The notes: generated from the sequence alone by a model not told the origin. Shown: positions 1-8,932, numbered from the stretch's first letter. The stretch is 30,254 bases of DNA from CAVXAE01 sp044225565 (GCA_044225565.1 JBGAIL010000041.1:1-30254); one strand, 5' to 3'. Numbers and translations are program-made.

Positions 1-971
1 GTGTCGGCAAAACCGTGAACATGCTCGAGCTCATCAACAACATCGCCAAGCAGTACTCGGGCCTGTCCGTGTTCGCGGGCGTGGGTGAGCGCACCCGCGA
101 AGGCAACGACTTCTACCACGAGATGGCGGAGTCGGGCGTCATCGACCTGCAGAACCTGTCGAATTCGAAAGTGGCGATGGTGTACGGCCAGATGAACGAG
201 CCGCCGGGCAACCGCCTGCGCGTCGCGCTCACCGGCCTTACGATGGCCGAATACTTCCGCGACGAAGTGCGCGAGGACGGCGGCAAGGGCCGCGACGTGC
301 TGTTCTTCGTCGACAACATCTACCGCTACACGCTCGCCGGCACGGAAGTATCCGCGCTGCTGGGCCGCATGCCTTCCGCGGTGGGTTACCAGCCGACGCT
401 CGCCGAAGAGATGGGCGTGCTGCAGGAGCGCATCACTTCCACGAAGACCGGCTCGATCACTTCGATCCAGGCGGTGTACGTGCCCGCGGACGACCTGACC
501 GACCCGTCCCCCGCCACCACCTTCGCTCACCTCGACGCCACCGTGGTGCTCTCGCGCCAGATCGCAGCCCTGGGCATTTATCCGGCGGTGGATCCGCTGG
601 ATTCCACCAGCCGCCAGCTCGATCCGCTGGTCGTCGGCGAGGAGCACTACAACACGGCGCGCGGCGTGCAGGCGGTGCTGCAGCGCTACAAGGAGCTGCA
701 GGACATCATCGCGATCTTAGGGATGGACGAATTGTCGGCCGAAGACAAGCTCACCGTGTTCCGCGCGCGCAAGGTGCAGCGCTTCCTGTCGCAGCCGTTC
801 AACGTCGCGAAGGTGTTCACCGGCCAGGACGGCAAGATCGTCCCGCTCAAGGAGACCATCCGCGGCTTCAAGGGCATCATCAGCGGCGAGTACGACTCGC
901 TGCCCGAGCAGGCCTTCTACATGGTCGGCTCGATCGACGAGGCCGTCGCGAAGGCGAAGACGCTGCAGTAA
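1..971 (+). CDS. atpD: F1Fo ATP synthase subunit beta, 5'-truncated by window edge
   Basis: This is the catalytic beta subunit of F1 ATP synthase, which makes ATP on the cytoplasmic face of the inner membrane. The frame is already open at base 3, reading VGKT, the last residues of the Walker A P-loop, so roughly the first third of the protein lies outside the window. Visible hallmarks are GVGERTREGNDF with the catalytic Glu, the Walker B region LFFVDNIYRY, the block TLAGTEVSALLGRMPSAVGY and the C-terminal helical domain. The DELSEED loop reads DELSAED, one residue different from the E. coli form. The protein ends with the usual SIDEAVAKAKTLQ. atpC follows after 11 bp, as in other atp operons. 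Identification is essentially certain. Confidence 0.98.
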   Translation, partial: VGKTVNMLELINNIAKQYSGLSVFAGVGERTREGNDFYHEMAESGVIDLQNLSNSKVAMVYGQMNEPPGNRLRVALTGLTMAEYFRDEVREDGGKGRDVLFFVDNIYRYTLAGTEVSALLGRMPSAVGYQPTLAEEMGVLQERITSTKTGSITSIQAVYVPADDLTDPSPATTFAHLDATVVLSRQIAALGIYPAVDPLDSTSRQLDPLVVGEEHYNTARGVQAVLQRYKELQDIIAILGMDELSAEDKLTVFRARKVQRFLSQPFNVAKVFTGQDGKIVPLKETIRGFKGIISGEYDSLPEQAFYMVGSIDEAVAKAKTLQ

Positions 972-982
972 GGGCGAGTGCC

Positions 983-1414
983 ATGGCCGAAGCGCAAAAC
1001 ACCATCCATGTCGATATCGTCAGTGCCGAGGGCGAGATCTTCTCCGGCCCGGCGAAGATGGTGTTCGCGCCCGGCTCGCAAGGCGAGCTCGGCATCGCGC
1101 CCCGCCATGCGCCGCTGCTCACGCTGTTGAGAGCGGGCGAAGTGCGCGTGCAGCCGCCGGAAGGCGACGAGCAGGCGTTCTATGTTGGAGGCGGTGTGCT
1201 GGAAGTGCAGCCGCGCAAGATTACGGTGCTGGCGGATACTGCCGCGCGCGCGAAGGATCTCGACGAGGCTGCCGCGCTCGCCGCCAAGCAGCGCGCGGAA
1301 GAGGCGCTCAAGGACAGCTCGGACAAGATCTCCCAGGCCGAAGCGCTCGCCGAGCTGGCTCGCGCCGCTGCGCAGCTCAAACTCATCGAGCGGCTGCGGA
1401 AGGTCCGCGGCTAG
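983..1414 (+). CDS. atpC: F1Fo ATP synthase subunit epsilon
   Basis: The 143-residue epsilon subunit belongs to the central stalk of F1 and can inhibit ATP hydrolysis. The N-terminal beta-sandwich is recognisable from IHVDIVSAEGEIFSGPAKMV, followed by GELGIAPRHAPLLTLL and the FYVGGGVLEVQP strand. The C-terminal half is the Ala/Glu/Lys-rich helical hairpin that acts as a latch. The ATG lies 11 bp after the atpD stop with a GGGCGAG ribosome-binding site in between, so it is the last gene of the atp operon. Its stop codon shares the palindrome CTAG with the stop of the convergent NUDIX gene. glmU, often the next gene in gammaproteobacteria, is not adjacent here. Confidence 0.97.
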   Translation: MAEAQNTIHVDIVSAEGEIFSGPAKMVFAPGSQGELGIAPRHAPLLTLLRAGEVRVQPPEGDEQAFYVGGGVLEVQPRKITVLADTAARAKDLDEAAALAAKQRAEEALKDSSDKISQAEALAELARAAAQLKLIERLRKVRG

Positions 1415-2034
1415 TCGAAGTCCGTCGGCAGCTCGGGCTGCCGCCAGTGGTCGAACATTCTCTCGACCTGCCGCTGCGTCACCCTGCCCACGGAAAGCTC
1501 CGGCAGCGCATCCAGCGCGAAGAAGCCGACTTCGGTGGTTTCCATGCTGGACCGCGCTGCTCCGCCCGTGATCTCGCAGAGGAAGAACATCTTGTACACG
1601 GAAGACGGATGCGGTGGCCGGTGACCCTGCTTCGCGCGGTCCAGCACGGCCGCCAGTTTCACCGCACGCGTCTCGAAGCCGGCCTCCTCGAAGATCTCGC
1701 GAGCGACGCTTTCCGCGGCCGATTGATTGACGTCCGCCCAGCCGCCCGGCAATGACCAGCGTCCATCCGTCGACTCTCGGACCAGCAGGATGCGCTCGTC
1801 CTTGAAAGCCGCGCCACGCACGTCGATCTTCGGCGTGCAGTAGCCGACGTCCTGTTTGAAGAGCTCCAGGATGCGCGCGGGCGCTTCTCCTGATCCTCGC
1901 GCCATCATCGCCACAGCCAGCCCCCGTACGCGCTCGAAGCGTTCCCGGTCGTAGGGGTCGCGCGTGTACTCGAGGCCCGTCTGGGCCAGGGCCTGGAGCT
2001 CGCGGGCGATGTCGAGCCAAGTGACGTCAATCAT
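1411..2034 (-). CDS. NUDIX hydrolase with Nudix_hydro_N-type N-terminal domain
   Basis: This 207-residue protein hydrolyses a nucleoside diphosphate linked to another moiety; ADP-ribose-like compounds are typical for the subfamily, but the substrate cannot be read from sequence. Residues 1-60 (WLDIARELQALAQTGLEYTRDPYDRERFERVR) look like the helical Nudix_hydro_N domain. The NUDIX fold follows with LVRESTDGRWSLPGGWADV and the Nudix box at about 98-120, ending REIFEEAGF. The first conserved Glu of the box is Gln at residue 104, while the metal-binding EE pair is intact. The gene is convergent with atpC, overlapping it by 4 bp, and divergent from the sulfotransferase with 71 bp between the starts. 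Confidence 0.9.
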   Translation of the reverse strand: MIDVTWLDIARELQALAQTGLEYTRDPYDRERFERVRGLAVAMMARGSGEAPARILELFKQDVGYCTPKIDVRGAAFKDERILLVRESTDGRWSLPGGWADVNQSAAESVAREIFEEAGFETRAVKLAAVLDRAKQGHRPPHPSSVYKMFFLCEITGGAARSSMETTEVGFFALDALPELSVGRVTQRQVERMFDHWRQPELPTDFD

Positions 2035-2105
2035 GGTTTCGATCCTAGTCTTTATCCGGCGTATAGTCGCCCGAACGAGCGCGCAGCACAGGGTCCGAGG
2101 GAACC

Positions 2106-3014
2106 ATGAGCGAAGCGATTCACTGGCCGCGCAAACGGCGCGAGCTGCACAACCATCATTTCGACTCGACCATCTGGAACGACTTCCGCTTCCGCGAAGA
2201 CGACATCATCGTCGCCATCTATGCCAAGTCGGGCACCACCTGGGCGCAGCAAATCCTCGCGCAGCTGCTGTTCAAGGGTGATCCGGGTCTTGCCGTCGCG
2301 GAGATGTCTCCGTGGCTGGACCTGCGGGTGCCGCCCAAGGCCGTCAAGCTGCAGGCCGTGGAAGCGCAGAGCCACCGGCGCTTCCTCAAGACGCATCTGC
2401 CCGTCGATGCGCTTGTCTTCTCGCCGAAGGTGAAATACCTCTTCGTTGGCCGTGATGGACGCGACATCGTGTGGAGTCTCTACAACCACCACGCGAATGC
2501 GAATGGCCTGTGGTACCAGGCACTCAACGACACGCCGGGACGCGTGGGGCCGCCCATCGAGCCACCACCCCCGGACATCCGCCAGTACTGGCGCGACTGG
2601 ATGGATCGTGACGGCCACCCGTTCTGGCCGTTCTGGGATGTCGTGCGCAGCTGGTGGGAGATCCGTGCGCTGCCCAACGTGATGCTCGTGCACTTCGCGG
2701 ACCTCAAACGCGACCTGCCGGGCCAGATGCGCCGCATCGCTGCCTTTCTGGACATCCCGATCGAAGAGTCCACCTGGAAGCCGGCCGTGGATCATTGCTC
2801 GTTCGAATGGATGAAGAAGAACGCCGTGAAGAGCACGCCACTCGGCGGCGCGTTCTGGGATGCTGGCGCGGACGTGTTCATCCACAAAGGCGTGAACGGC
2901 CGTTGGGCCGATACTCTCACCGCTCAGGATGTCGCCGAGTACGAAGCCCGCGCCGTCGGGGAGCTCGGCCCCGAGTGCGCCCGCTGGCTCGCGACTGGCG
3001 CGCGCAGCGATTGA
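2106..3014 (+). CDS. PAPS-dependent sulfotransferase (Sulfotransfer_1 family)
   Basis: This cytosolic-type sulfotransferase of 302 residues transfers sulfate from PAPS to a hydroxyl or amine acceptor. The 5'-phosphosulfate loop is YAKSGTTW (residues 39-46). RFLKTHLP contains the catalytic His, about residue 97. The 3'-phosphate site is GRDGRDIVWSLYNH (about 115-128), and the C-terminal HKGVNGRW fits the family KGxxGxW motif. All catalytic elements are present and the length is normal for the family, so it should be active. The start has a good GAGGGAA ribosome-binding site. The acceptor is unknown, and no PAPS biosynthesis genes lie nearby. The product resembles bacterial homologues of animal SULT enzymes more than NodH-type enzymes. 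Confidence 0.93.
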   Translation: MSEAIHWPRKRRELHNHHFDSTIWNDFRFREDDIIVAIYAKSGTTWAQQILAQLLFKGDPGLAVAEMSPWLDLRVPPKAVKLQAVEAQSHRRFLKTHLPVDALVFSPKVKYLFVGRDGRDIVWSLYNHHANANGLWYQALNDTPGRVGPPIEPPPPDIRQYWRDWMDRDGHPFWPFWDVVRSWWEIRALPNVMLVHFADLKRDLPGQMRRIAAFLDIPIEESTWKPAVDHCSFEWMKKNAVKSTPLGGAFWDAGADVFIHKGVNGRWADTLTAQDVAEYEARAVGELGPECARWLATGARSD

Positions 3015-3090
3015 ACAGGCGTTACCCGAATTCACCAGTGCCTGGCGCGAACCGCGTCCGCACGCGGCGCTGAGAGGTCGCCGGGGTTCA

Positions 3091-3576
3091 ATGCCGTTCA
3101 CGCCCTTTCATCTCGGCCCAGGCGCCGTGTTCAAGGCCATCGGCGGGAGGCACTTCAGCTTTCTGGTGTTCGCAGGATCGCAGGTGCTGATGGACATCGA
3201 GCCCCTCATCGGGATCCTCCAGCACAAAGCCGTTCTGCACGGCTACACGCACACGATTCTCGGTGCTCTGGCGCTGGGAGCTGTGGCGGCTGTGGTCGGC
3301 AAGCCGATCAGCGCTTTCGCTCTGAGAATCCTCGAGATTCCTCACTTTCCCATGACGTGGCATGCGGCCTGCGCTGGCGCGTTCGCTGGCACGTATTCAC
3401 ATATCGCGCTCGATGCCATCATGCACCGGGACATGAATCCCTGGTGGCCTCTCGTTCCGGGAAATCCTCTCCTGGGTACGGTGACGCTCGACTGGCTTCA
3501 TCTCTTTTGTCTCGTCGTAGGTATCCTCGGCGTCACTATCATTGCTTTGCGCTACAAGAGGCATAGTCGCGTATAG
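3091..3576 (+). CDS. Small multi-pass membrane protein with conserved N-terminal MPFTPFH motif
   Basis: This is a predicted inner-membrane protein of 161 residues. I chose the ATG at 3091 because the open frame upstream overlaps the sulfotransferase and has no coding character, and because MPFTPFHLGPGAVFKAI is a recurrent N-terminus in small bacterial membrane proteins of the predicted metal-dependent hydrolase type (YbcI/DUF4184-like). Hydrophobic segments lie at about 22-40, 50-70, 85-105 and 130-155. Conserved-looking polar residues (H7, D in LMDIEP, H/H in HGYTHT, H and D in YSHIALDAIMHRDMNP) sit between or within them and could bind a metal. No enzymatic activity can be assigned. It is 76 bp downstream of the sulfotransferase. 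Confidence 0.75.
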   Translation: MPFTPFHLGPGAVFKAIGGRHFSFLVFAGSQVLMDIEPLIGILQHKAVLHGYTHTILGALALGAVAAVVGKPISAFALRILEIPHFPMTWHAACAGAFAGTYSHIALDAIMHRDMNPWWPLVPGNPLLGTVTLDWLHLFCLVVGILGVTIIALRYKRHSRV

Positions 3577-3719
3577 GAAGTACGCGCACATGGGCGTGAA
3601 GTACCCAAATATCCGTACATCGAAACGAGAAAGTGCGTCAACACGCCAATTATGGGAGTATCTTCCGGCCTCGCTGATCTGTATTTTTTTGCTGGCTCCC
3701 CACGGAAGGAAGCCAGGTC

Positions 3720-4055
3720 ATGCAAGCTGCGATCGTTGACGTTCTCGTCCAGAAAGGAAGGTTCGATCCGCAGATCGCCCTGGCGGTTGCGGAGGCGATA
3801 GACATGGCCATCGGCACCTCGCAACTCGTCACCGTACCCATACTGGATGCGCGGCTCGATGCAGTGAGCGCACGATTCCAGGTCCTCGAGGCGAGAATGG
3901 ACGCACGCTTCGAAGCCGCAGAGGCGAAGGCCGACGCGAAGCTGCAGAGCATGAAGACGGAGCTCATTCTCTGGATCATCGGCATGACGGTCGGCAGCGC
4001 GTTCCTGCCAAAGTTGGTCGCTGCCCTTTCCGGGACCGTTTCGGCCCTGCGCTGA
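3720..4055 (+). CDS. Small coiled-coil protein with C-terminal membrane segment
   Basis: I do not recognise a named family. The 111-residue product has a helical N-terminus (IVDVLVQKGRFDPQIALAVAEAIDMAI), then a heptad-like coiled coil at about 45-80 (LDARLDAVSARFQVLEARMDARFEAAEAKADAKLQSM) and a single C-terminal hydrophobic helix (LILWIIGMTVGSAFLPKLVAAL). This layout resembles DUF1640-type or phage-like coiled-coil anchors. The start is supported by a GGAAGGAAGCCAGG ribosome-binding site directly upstream. The preceding 143 bp are comparatively AT-rich and include a run of seven T at 3684-3690, so the gene may have its own promoter. Confidence 0.7.
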   Translation: MQAAIVDVLVQKGRFDPQIALAVAEAIDMAIGTSQLVTVPILDARLDAVSARFQVLEARMDARFEAAEAKADAKLQSMKTELILWIIGMTVGSAFLPKLVAALSGTVSALR

Positions 4056-4078
4056 GGCTCGGGCAGGCTCGTGAGAAC

Positions 4079-4678
4079 ATGAACCATCCTCTCCAATGCC
4101 AATGCGGCAAGGTGAAAGGCCAGGTGGGTCTAGGCGGGTTGGGCCTGCACGCCATCTGCTACTGCAGGGCCTGCCAGGCTTTCGCGCATTTCCTTGGGCG
4201 CGCCGATGCCGTGCTCGATGCACAGGGCGGCACGGAGATCGTCGCGGCTTTCCCCTCGCAGGTTCAGCTCACGCAAGGAATGGATTCAATCGCGTGCATG
4301 TCGTTGACACCGCGTGGCCTGCTGCGCTGGTACGCGGCGTGCTGCAACACTCCCCTCGGCAATACGCCGCGCAATTCCAGAACACCTTACATCGGCCTGG
4401 TTCACAGCTGCCTCGAGCAAGGCCCGCTGGAACAGTCATTCGGCCCCGTAGGCTCGAAGCTCAATATCGCGTCGGCGACCGGCCCTGTCCAGTCCACGCC
4501 CGGAAAGAACCTCATCACCTTGCTGAAGCTCATCCGGGCGCTGATCGCTGGCCGCATCGCCGGCCGCTACGAGCCGCACCCTTTCTTCCCGTCCGGTACC
4601 GATACCCCGATCAAATCACCGCGCATACTTACACACGCAGAGCGCGCGAGGCTTCCTGGCGGCGCGCCCGACAGATGA
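4079..4678 (+). CDS. Cys-rich GFA-like protein (DUF6151 type)
   Basis: The N-terminus HPLQCQCGKVKGQV and the following CYCRACQAF give a CxC...CxCxxC zinc-binding pattern (C7, C9, C27, C29, C32) as in the glutathione-dependent formaldehyde-activating (GFA) superfamily. A second Cys pair occurs in RWYAACCNTPLGN (C88, C89). The overall 199-residue layout, with GLVH in the middle and the C-terminal HPFFPSGTDTPIKSPRILTHAERARL, matches what I recall of the DUF6151 group. Biochemical function is not established; zinc binding is inferred from the Cys pattern. It is 23 bp downstream of the coiled-coil gene with a GTGAGAAC ribosome-binding site, and convergent with emrB. Confidence 0.8.
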   Translation: MNHPLQCQCGKVKGQVGLGGLGLHAICYCRACQAFAHFLGRADAVLDAQGGTEIVAAFPSQVQLTQGMDSIACMSLTPRGLLRWYAACCNTPLGNTPRNSRTPYIGLVHSCLEQGPLEQSFGPVGSKLNIASATGPVQSTPGKNLITLLKLIRALIAGRIAGRYEPHPFFPSGTDTPIKSPRILTHAERARLPGGAPDR

Positions 4679-4768
4679 ATCGCGATCGAGCGTCCGTGCA
4701 ATAAATCTCTTTCGTCGGCCGGAGCACGCTTCCATATCTTGCCGTCCATGGGTTGCGCCTGAAACGGC

Positions 4769-6319
4769 TCACTCGGCCGCCGCAGCCACCGGGGCGCCGC
4801 GCGGCCGCCTCGTAAACCACACCACTGCGATCATCGCGAAGCTCAGCCAGCCGCAGAGCCAGAAGAAATCCAGCGCCGAGAGCAGGTAGGCCTGGTCGGA
4901 CATCGTGCGGGTAATGGCTCCCAGCGCCTGCGTCTCGCTGAGCCCGCGAGTGCCCAGCAGCTCGATGGAATGCTGGAGGCGGGGGTCGTACACGCTGGTC
5001 GCCTCGGCCAGGTGCGTCTGATGCATCGTGGCATGACGATCCCAGAAGGTCGTGACGATGGAGGTGGCGAACGACCCCGCGGTGATGCGCGTGAAGTTGG
5101 AAAGCCCCGAAGCCGAAGGCACTCGCTCCGGTGGCACACCGTCCAGCAGGATGGTCAGCGAGGCGACGAAGAAAGTCGCCATGCCGATGCCCTGCACCAG
5201 CAGGGGCATCACGTAGGTCCAGAAGTCGGCATCGGCGGTGTAGCCCGCTCGCATGAAATATGAGATGCCGAAAGCGATGAAGGCCACAGTCGCGAGCATG
5301 CGCGGATCGACGCGCCCGATGAGCTTGCCTACGAAAGGAGATACCAGCACGGCGACGATGCCGCTCGGCGCGGCGACGAGCCCTGCCCACGTGGCGGTGT
5401 ACCCGAGCCGCGTCTGCATCCAAAGCGGCTGCAGCACCACGGAGGCGAAGAACACGGCGTAACCGAGCACCATCGTTATGGTCCCGAGCGAGAAATTGCG
5501 GTTCCGGAACAGCGAGAGGTCGACGATCGGGTTCTTCTCGCCGCGCTCCCAGATGAGGAAGGCGATGAAGCCCACGATGGCGACGATCGTCTCGAGCACG
5601 ATGAGCGGCGAGGCGAACCAGTCCGCATCCTTGCCGGTGTCGAGCATCAGTTGCAGCGAGCCGACCCAGACCACCAGCAGCGCGAGGCCGATGCCGTCCA
5701 CGCGCAGCTTGCGCGTCGGTGTTTCCCGATGGCGCAGCGCAGCCCAGCAGATGGCGGCGCAGAAGAGGCCCACGGGAACGTTGATGAGGAATATCCACGG
5801 CCACGAATAGTTGTCCGAGATGACGCCGCCCAGGATCGGGCCGCAGATCGGCGCGATCAGCGTGGTCATGGACCACACGGCGAGCGCCATGCCCTTGCGC
5901 TGGGGCGGAAAGATGGAGAGCAGCAGCGCCTGCGAGCCCGGAATCATCGGTCCCGATACCGCACCCTGCAGCACGCGAAAGAATATGAGCGAGGGCAGGC
6001 TCCAGGCGATGCCGCAGAGGAACGACGCGATGGTGAAGGCGAGCACCGAGACCACGAACGTGCGCACCACGCCGAACCGCTGCATGAGCCAGCCCGTGAG
6101 CGGCACGCTGATGCCGTTCGCGACCGCGAACGACGTGATGACCCAGGTGCCCTGGTCGGGCGCCACGCCGAGATTACCGGAGATGGTGGGAATCGATACG
6201 TTGGCGATGGTGGTATCCAGCACCTGCATGAAGGTGCCGAGCGCCAGCGCCGTGGCGACCACGCCCCGGGAGATGGCAAGCGGTGCGGGAGGCGCGGCGG
6301 CCGCGCTGACGGCGCTCAC
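4769..6319 (-). CDS. emrB: DHA2-family MFS multidrug transporter, EmrB-like inner-membrane pump
   Basis: This is a proton-driven drug exporter of 516 residues with the 14-helix DHA2 pattern. The first helix carries FMQVLDTTIANVSIPTISGNLG (motif D1), then GWLMQRFGVVRTF (motif A), FRVLQGAVSGPMIP (motif B) and GPILGGVI (motif C, an antiporter signature). A long periplasmic loop (DRHATMHQTHLAEATS) precedes the last helix, as in EmrB. The start codon is GTG and lies inside the 3' end of emrA (GTGA overlap), so the two are translationally coupled. EmrB normally works with the periplasmic adaptor EmrA and an outer-membrane channel; all three are encoded here. Exported compounds cannot be deduced. 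Confidence 0.95.
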   Translation of the reverse strand: MSAVSAAAAPPAPLAISRGVVATALALGTFMQVLDTTIANVSIPTISGNLGVAPDQGTWVITSFAVANGISVPLTGWLMQRFGVVRTFVVSVLAFTIASFLCGIAWSLPSLIFFRVLQGAVSGPMIPGSQALLLSIFPPQRKGMALAVWSMTTLIAPICGPILGGVISDNYSWPWIFLINVPVGLFCAAICWAALRHRETPTRKLRVDGIGLALLVVWVGSLQLMLDTGKDADWFASPLIVLETIVAIVGFIAFLIWERGEKNPIVDLSLFRNRNFSLGTITMVLGYAVFFASVVLQPLWMQTRLGYTATWAGLVAAPSGIVAVLVSPFVGKLIGRVDPRMLATVAFIAFGISYFMRAGYTADADFWTYVMPLLVQGIGMATFFVASLTILLDGVPPERVPSASGLSNFTRITAGSFATSIVTTFWDRHATMHQTHLAEATSVYDPRLQHSIELLGTRGLSETQALGAITRTMSDQAYLLSALDFFWLCGWLSFAMIAVVWFTRRPRGAPVAAAAE

Positions 6320-7488
6320 AGCTGGCTCGTGGGTTCCGTGCCGGAGTTCGACGCGATGATGGCTGCGATACGCTGGTCTACCGCCGCATTCGCCGACTCA
6401 TAGCCAGGCGCTCGCTGCGGTTGAGTGCGTACCTGGGCATTGATCAGCGAGCCTGAGGTGTCGTGCAGGTCCACCGTCGCCGTCATCGAAAGGCCTACGC
6501 GCAGTGGGTTCTTTTCCAGCTCCTTCGGATCGAGCGCGATGCGGACCGGCACGCGCTGCACGACCTTGATCCAGTTACCCGAAGCGTTCTGTGCCGGCAG
6601 CAGCGCGAACGCACTGCCGCTACCTGCCCCCAGGCCCGCGACGCGGCCGTGATAGGAAACTGCGCGGCCGTAGATGTCCGCATGCAGCTCTACAGGCTGG
6701 CCTACGCGCAGCTTCGAGAGCTGCACCTCCTTGAAGTTGGCCTCGACCCAGACGTCGTTGAGGGGCACGACGGCCATGAGCGGCGACCCGGGCGTGATAC
6801 GTGTGCCGATCTGCACACTGCGTCGCGCGATGGCACCCGAAACAGGAGCGACGACATGCGTACGCCTCAGTGCCAGTGCCGCCTCGCGAACGCGCGCCGC
6901 GGCTGCCAGCACGGCGGGATGTGTCGCGATGCGAGTGTTCACGATCTGCGCCTCCGTGCTCGCCAGGCTTTCCCGTCGCGCCGCGACGGCTGCTTGCAGT
7001 TGCGCGACCTGATCGCGCGCGTGTTCGATTTCCTCCGCCGCGACCGCTCCGCCTTCTGCGATTCCTTCACGCCGCGCAAGGTCCGCGCGCGCGGCCTTGA
7101 GGCCGATCTCGCTCTCGTGAATCTGGGCGCGCAATGCACCAGCCTGCGAGAACACACCACGCACTTCGCGCACGGTGCGGGCCAGTTCCGCTTCGGCCGA
7201 GCTCGTCGCGATCTCCGCATCCGAAGGGTTCAGCTCCACGAGCAACTGCCCTCGCTCGACGTGCTGGGTATCGTCCACGTGCACGGCGGTCACCGCGCCG
7301 GCGACTTCACTGGTGATCTGCACCTGATCGCCGGCGACATAGGCATCGTCCGTCTCTTCGAAGAAGCGCGCGTGGAAGTAGACGTAGAGCCCGTAAACGA
7401 GCGCTCCTGCGGCAACCACCGCCGCCAGCGTGACGAGACGGCGCTTGCGGCTGCCGTTGGCGGGAGGTGCCTTACTGGGTTCGTCCAT
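6316..7488 (-). CDS. emrA: Membrane fusion protein (HlyD/EmrA family) of the efflux system
   Basis: This is the periplasmic adaptor that joins the EmrB pump to the outer-membrane channel. The 390-residue protein has a cytoplasmic N-terminus, one membrane helix at about 18-38 (LVTLAAVVAAGALVYGLYVYF), and the conserved ETDDAYVAGDQVQITSEVAGAV that starts the biotinyl-lipoyl-like domain. A long alpha-helical hairpin (about 80-200, Ala/Glu/Arg-rich) follows, then APVSGAIARRSVQIGTRITPGSPLMAVVPLNDVWVEANFKEVQL, typical of EmrA/HlyD. A GGAG ribosome-binding site precedes the ATG, which lies 17 bp inside the end of the channel gene. Length and order fit the EmrA family. Confidence 0.95.
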   Translation of the reverse strand: MDEPSKAPPANGSRKRRLVTLAAVVAAGALVYGLYVYFHARFFEETDDAYVAGDQVQITSEVAGAVTAVHVDDTQHVERGQLLVELNPSDAEIATSSAEAELARTVREVRGVFSQAGALRAQIHESEIGLKAARADLARREGIAEGGAVAAEEIEHARDQVAQLQAAVAARRESLASTEAQIVNTRIATHPAVLAAAARVREAALALRRTHVVAPVSGAIARRSVQIGTRITPGSPLMAVVPLNDVWVEANFKEVQLSKLRVGQPVELHADIYGRAVSYHGRVAGLGAGSGSAFALLPAQNASGNWIKVVQRVPVRIALDPKELEKNPLRVGLSMTATVDLHDTSGSLINAQVRTQPQRAPGYESANAAVDQRIAAIIASNSGTEPTSQL

Positions 7489-8932
7489 ACGATTCTCCGG
7501 AACGGGCGGGATCGAAGCTGCCGCCCAGGGTCAGCAACAATGTGATGCGCGCTACGGCGCGATTGCAGTCGAGCGCGAGGATGTCGCGCCTCGCCGCGAG
7601 CACTTCGGATTCGGCATTGAGCACGACGAGCTGCGTCACGAGCCCGGCGCCATAGCGCCGTTTCGCCACTTCGTGCGCGGATTCCGCGGCCTCGAGCCGC
7701 TGGCGCGCCAGCTGCGCCTGCCGCGTGAGTGAGTCGATGAGGCTGATCTGGTCCGCCGTCTGGCGCACCGCGTTCAGCACCACCTCGTTGTAGCTGGCGA
7801 CGGCGAGGTCCAGCTCTGCCGTGGACGTCTTGTAGCTGGCCCGCAGCCGTTTTGCATCGAACAGCGGCAGATGCAACGCGGGCCCGGCGCCGTAGATCAC
7901 GCTGCCGCCCTCGGCCAGCTCATCGAGGCCGATGGCCTGCACGCCCGCGAAGGCCTTCAGGCTCAGGTCCGGATAGAAAGCCGCTTTCGCCGCAGCGCGA
8001 CCGGCGTCTGCCGCATCCACGCGCGCTCGTGCAGCAAGCACGTCCGGGCGACGGGCAAGCAAGTCGATGGGCAGCGCTTCGGGCAAGGGCAGGGCCGTGT
8101 CCAGGGCAATCCGCGGGCGGCCGATCCCGGAATAGGAATCCGCGCCGCGCGCCGAGAGCGCGGCAAGCTCGTGCACAGCCAGGTCGCGCGCGCTCGTCGC
8201 CTGCTCGAGCGCATTGCACGCTTCGGCGATCCGGGCTCTCGCGATATCCCTTTCCACCGAAGTCTCCAGGCCCGCAACGAAGCGGTCGTTCGTCAGCCTG
8301 GCCAGTTGCTCGCGCTGCTCGAGCGTGCGCTGCGCGATGTCCAGCGTGGCGTAGGCTCGATAAAGATCCAGGTAGGCCTGCGCCATGGCTCCGGACATGG
8401 CAAGGCGGGCGGACCACACATCGAGCCGCGCGGCGAGGTCCCGCGCTTGCATCTGGCGGATGACGGCCGCCTGTCGGCCCCAGAAATCCAGCGTCCAGGA
8501 CATGTTGGCGCCGACGGTGCCGACCCAGTACCGGTTACCGCCATACGGCGGCGGGATGTAGTAGTTCTCCGAGAACCGCTGCCAGGTCTCGTCCCCGTCG
8601 AGTGTGAAGCGCGGCTTCAAACCCGCCCGCTCTGCGGAGAGCTGTGCGCCGGAAGACCGCACACGCGCCAATGCCTGGTCCAGCGACGGATTGTGCGACA
8701 GCGCGGCATCGACGAGGCGATCCAGCTGCGGGTCCCCGAAAGCGTGCCACCAGCCTTCGGCGACCGGCTGGGTCGCCGGGCCCGTGAGCCCGAGCTGGCC
8801 TGCTTCGATGAGCGTGCCTACCGGCTCTTCCTTCTGCGGCCGCACGCAACCGGTGATCAGCGTTGCCGTGACTAGCGACGAGAGGGCCAGCGAGGCGAAA
8901 GCCCGCGGGCCAGGATTTCCTCGCGGGCTCAT
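7472..8932 (-). CDS. Outer-membrane efflux lipoprotein (NodT/OprM family)
   Basis: This is the TolC-like outer-membrane channel of the tripartite pump, 486 residues. The start at 8932 gives a lipoprotein signal peptide with lipobox LITG-C, cysteine 29, so the mature protein is lipid-anchored. Family hallmarks are GWWHAFGDPQLDRLVDAALSHNPSLDQALARV, the two OEP repeats (YLDLYRAYATLDIAQRTLEQRE and later YNEVVLNAVRQTADQISLIDSL) and LLARRPDVLAARARVDAADAGRAAAKAAFYPDLSL. The ATG overlaps the marR stop (ATGA) and there is no good separate ribosome-binding site, which indicates coupled translation. The open frame continues further upstream, but that part overlaps marR and lacks a signal peptide. Confidence 0.94.
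   Translation of the reverse strand: MSPRGNPGPRAFASLALSSLVTATLITGCVRPQKEEPVGTLIEAGQLGLTGPATQPVAEGWWHAFGDPQLDRLVDAALSHNPSLDQALARVRSSGAQLSAERAGLKPRFTLDGDETWQRFSENYYIPPPYGGNRYWVGTVGANMSWTLDFWGRQAAVIRQMQARDLAARLDVWSARLAMSGAMAQAYLDLYRAYATLDIAQRTLEQREQLARLTNDRFVAGLETSVERDIARARIAEACNALEQATSARDLAVHELAALSARGADSYSGIGRPRIALDTALPLPEALPIDLLARRPDVLAARARVDAADAGRAAAKAAFYPDLSLKAFAGVQAIGLDELAEGGSVIYGAGPALHLPLFDAKRLRASYKTSTAELDLAVASYNEVVLNAVRQTADQISLIDSLTRQAQLARQRLEAAESAHEVAKRRYGAGLVTQLVVLNAESEVLAARRDILALDCNRAVARITLLLTLGGSFDPARSGESYGRTQ

Noticed and set aside
917..2020. Minus-strand frame of 367 codons opposite atpC and out of frame with the NUDIX gene
   Set aside because: The overlapping NUDIX frame has a full family signature; this one has none.
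3684..3690. T-run as the tail of a terminator upstream of the coiled-coil gene
   Set aside because: The bases in front do not form a stable hairpin directly adjacent to the T-run.
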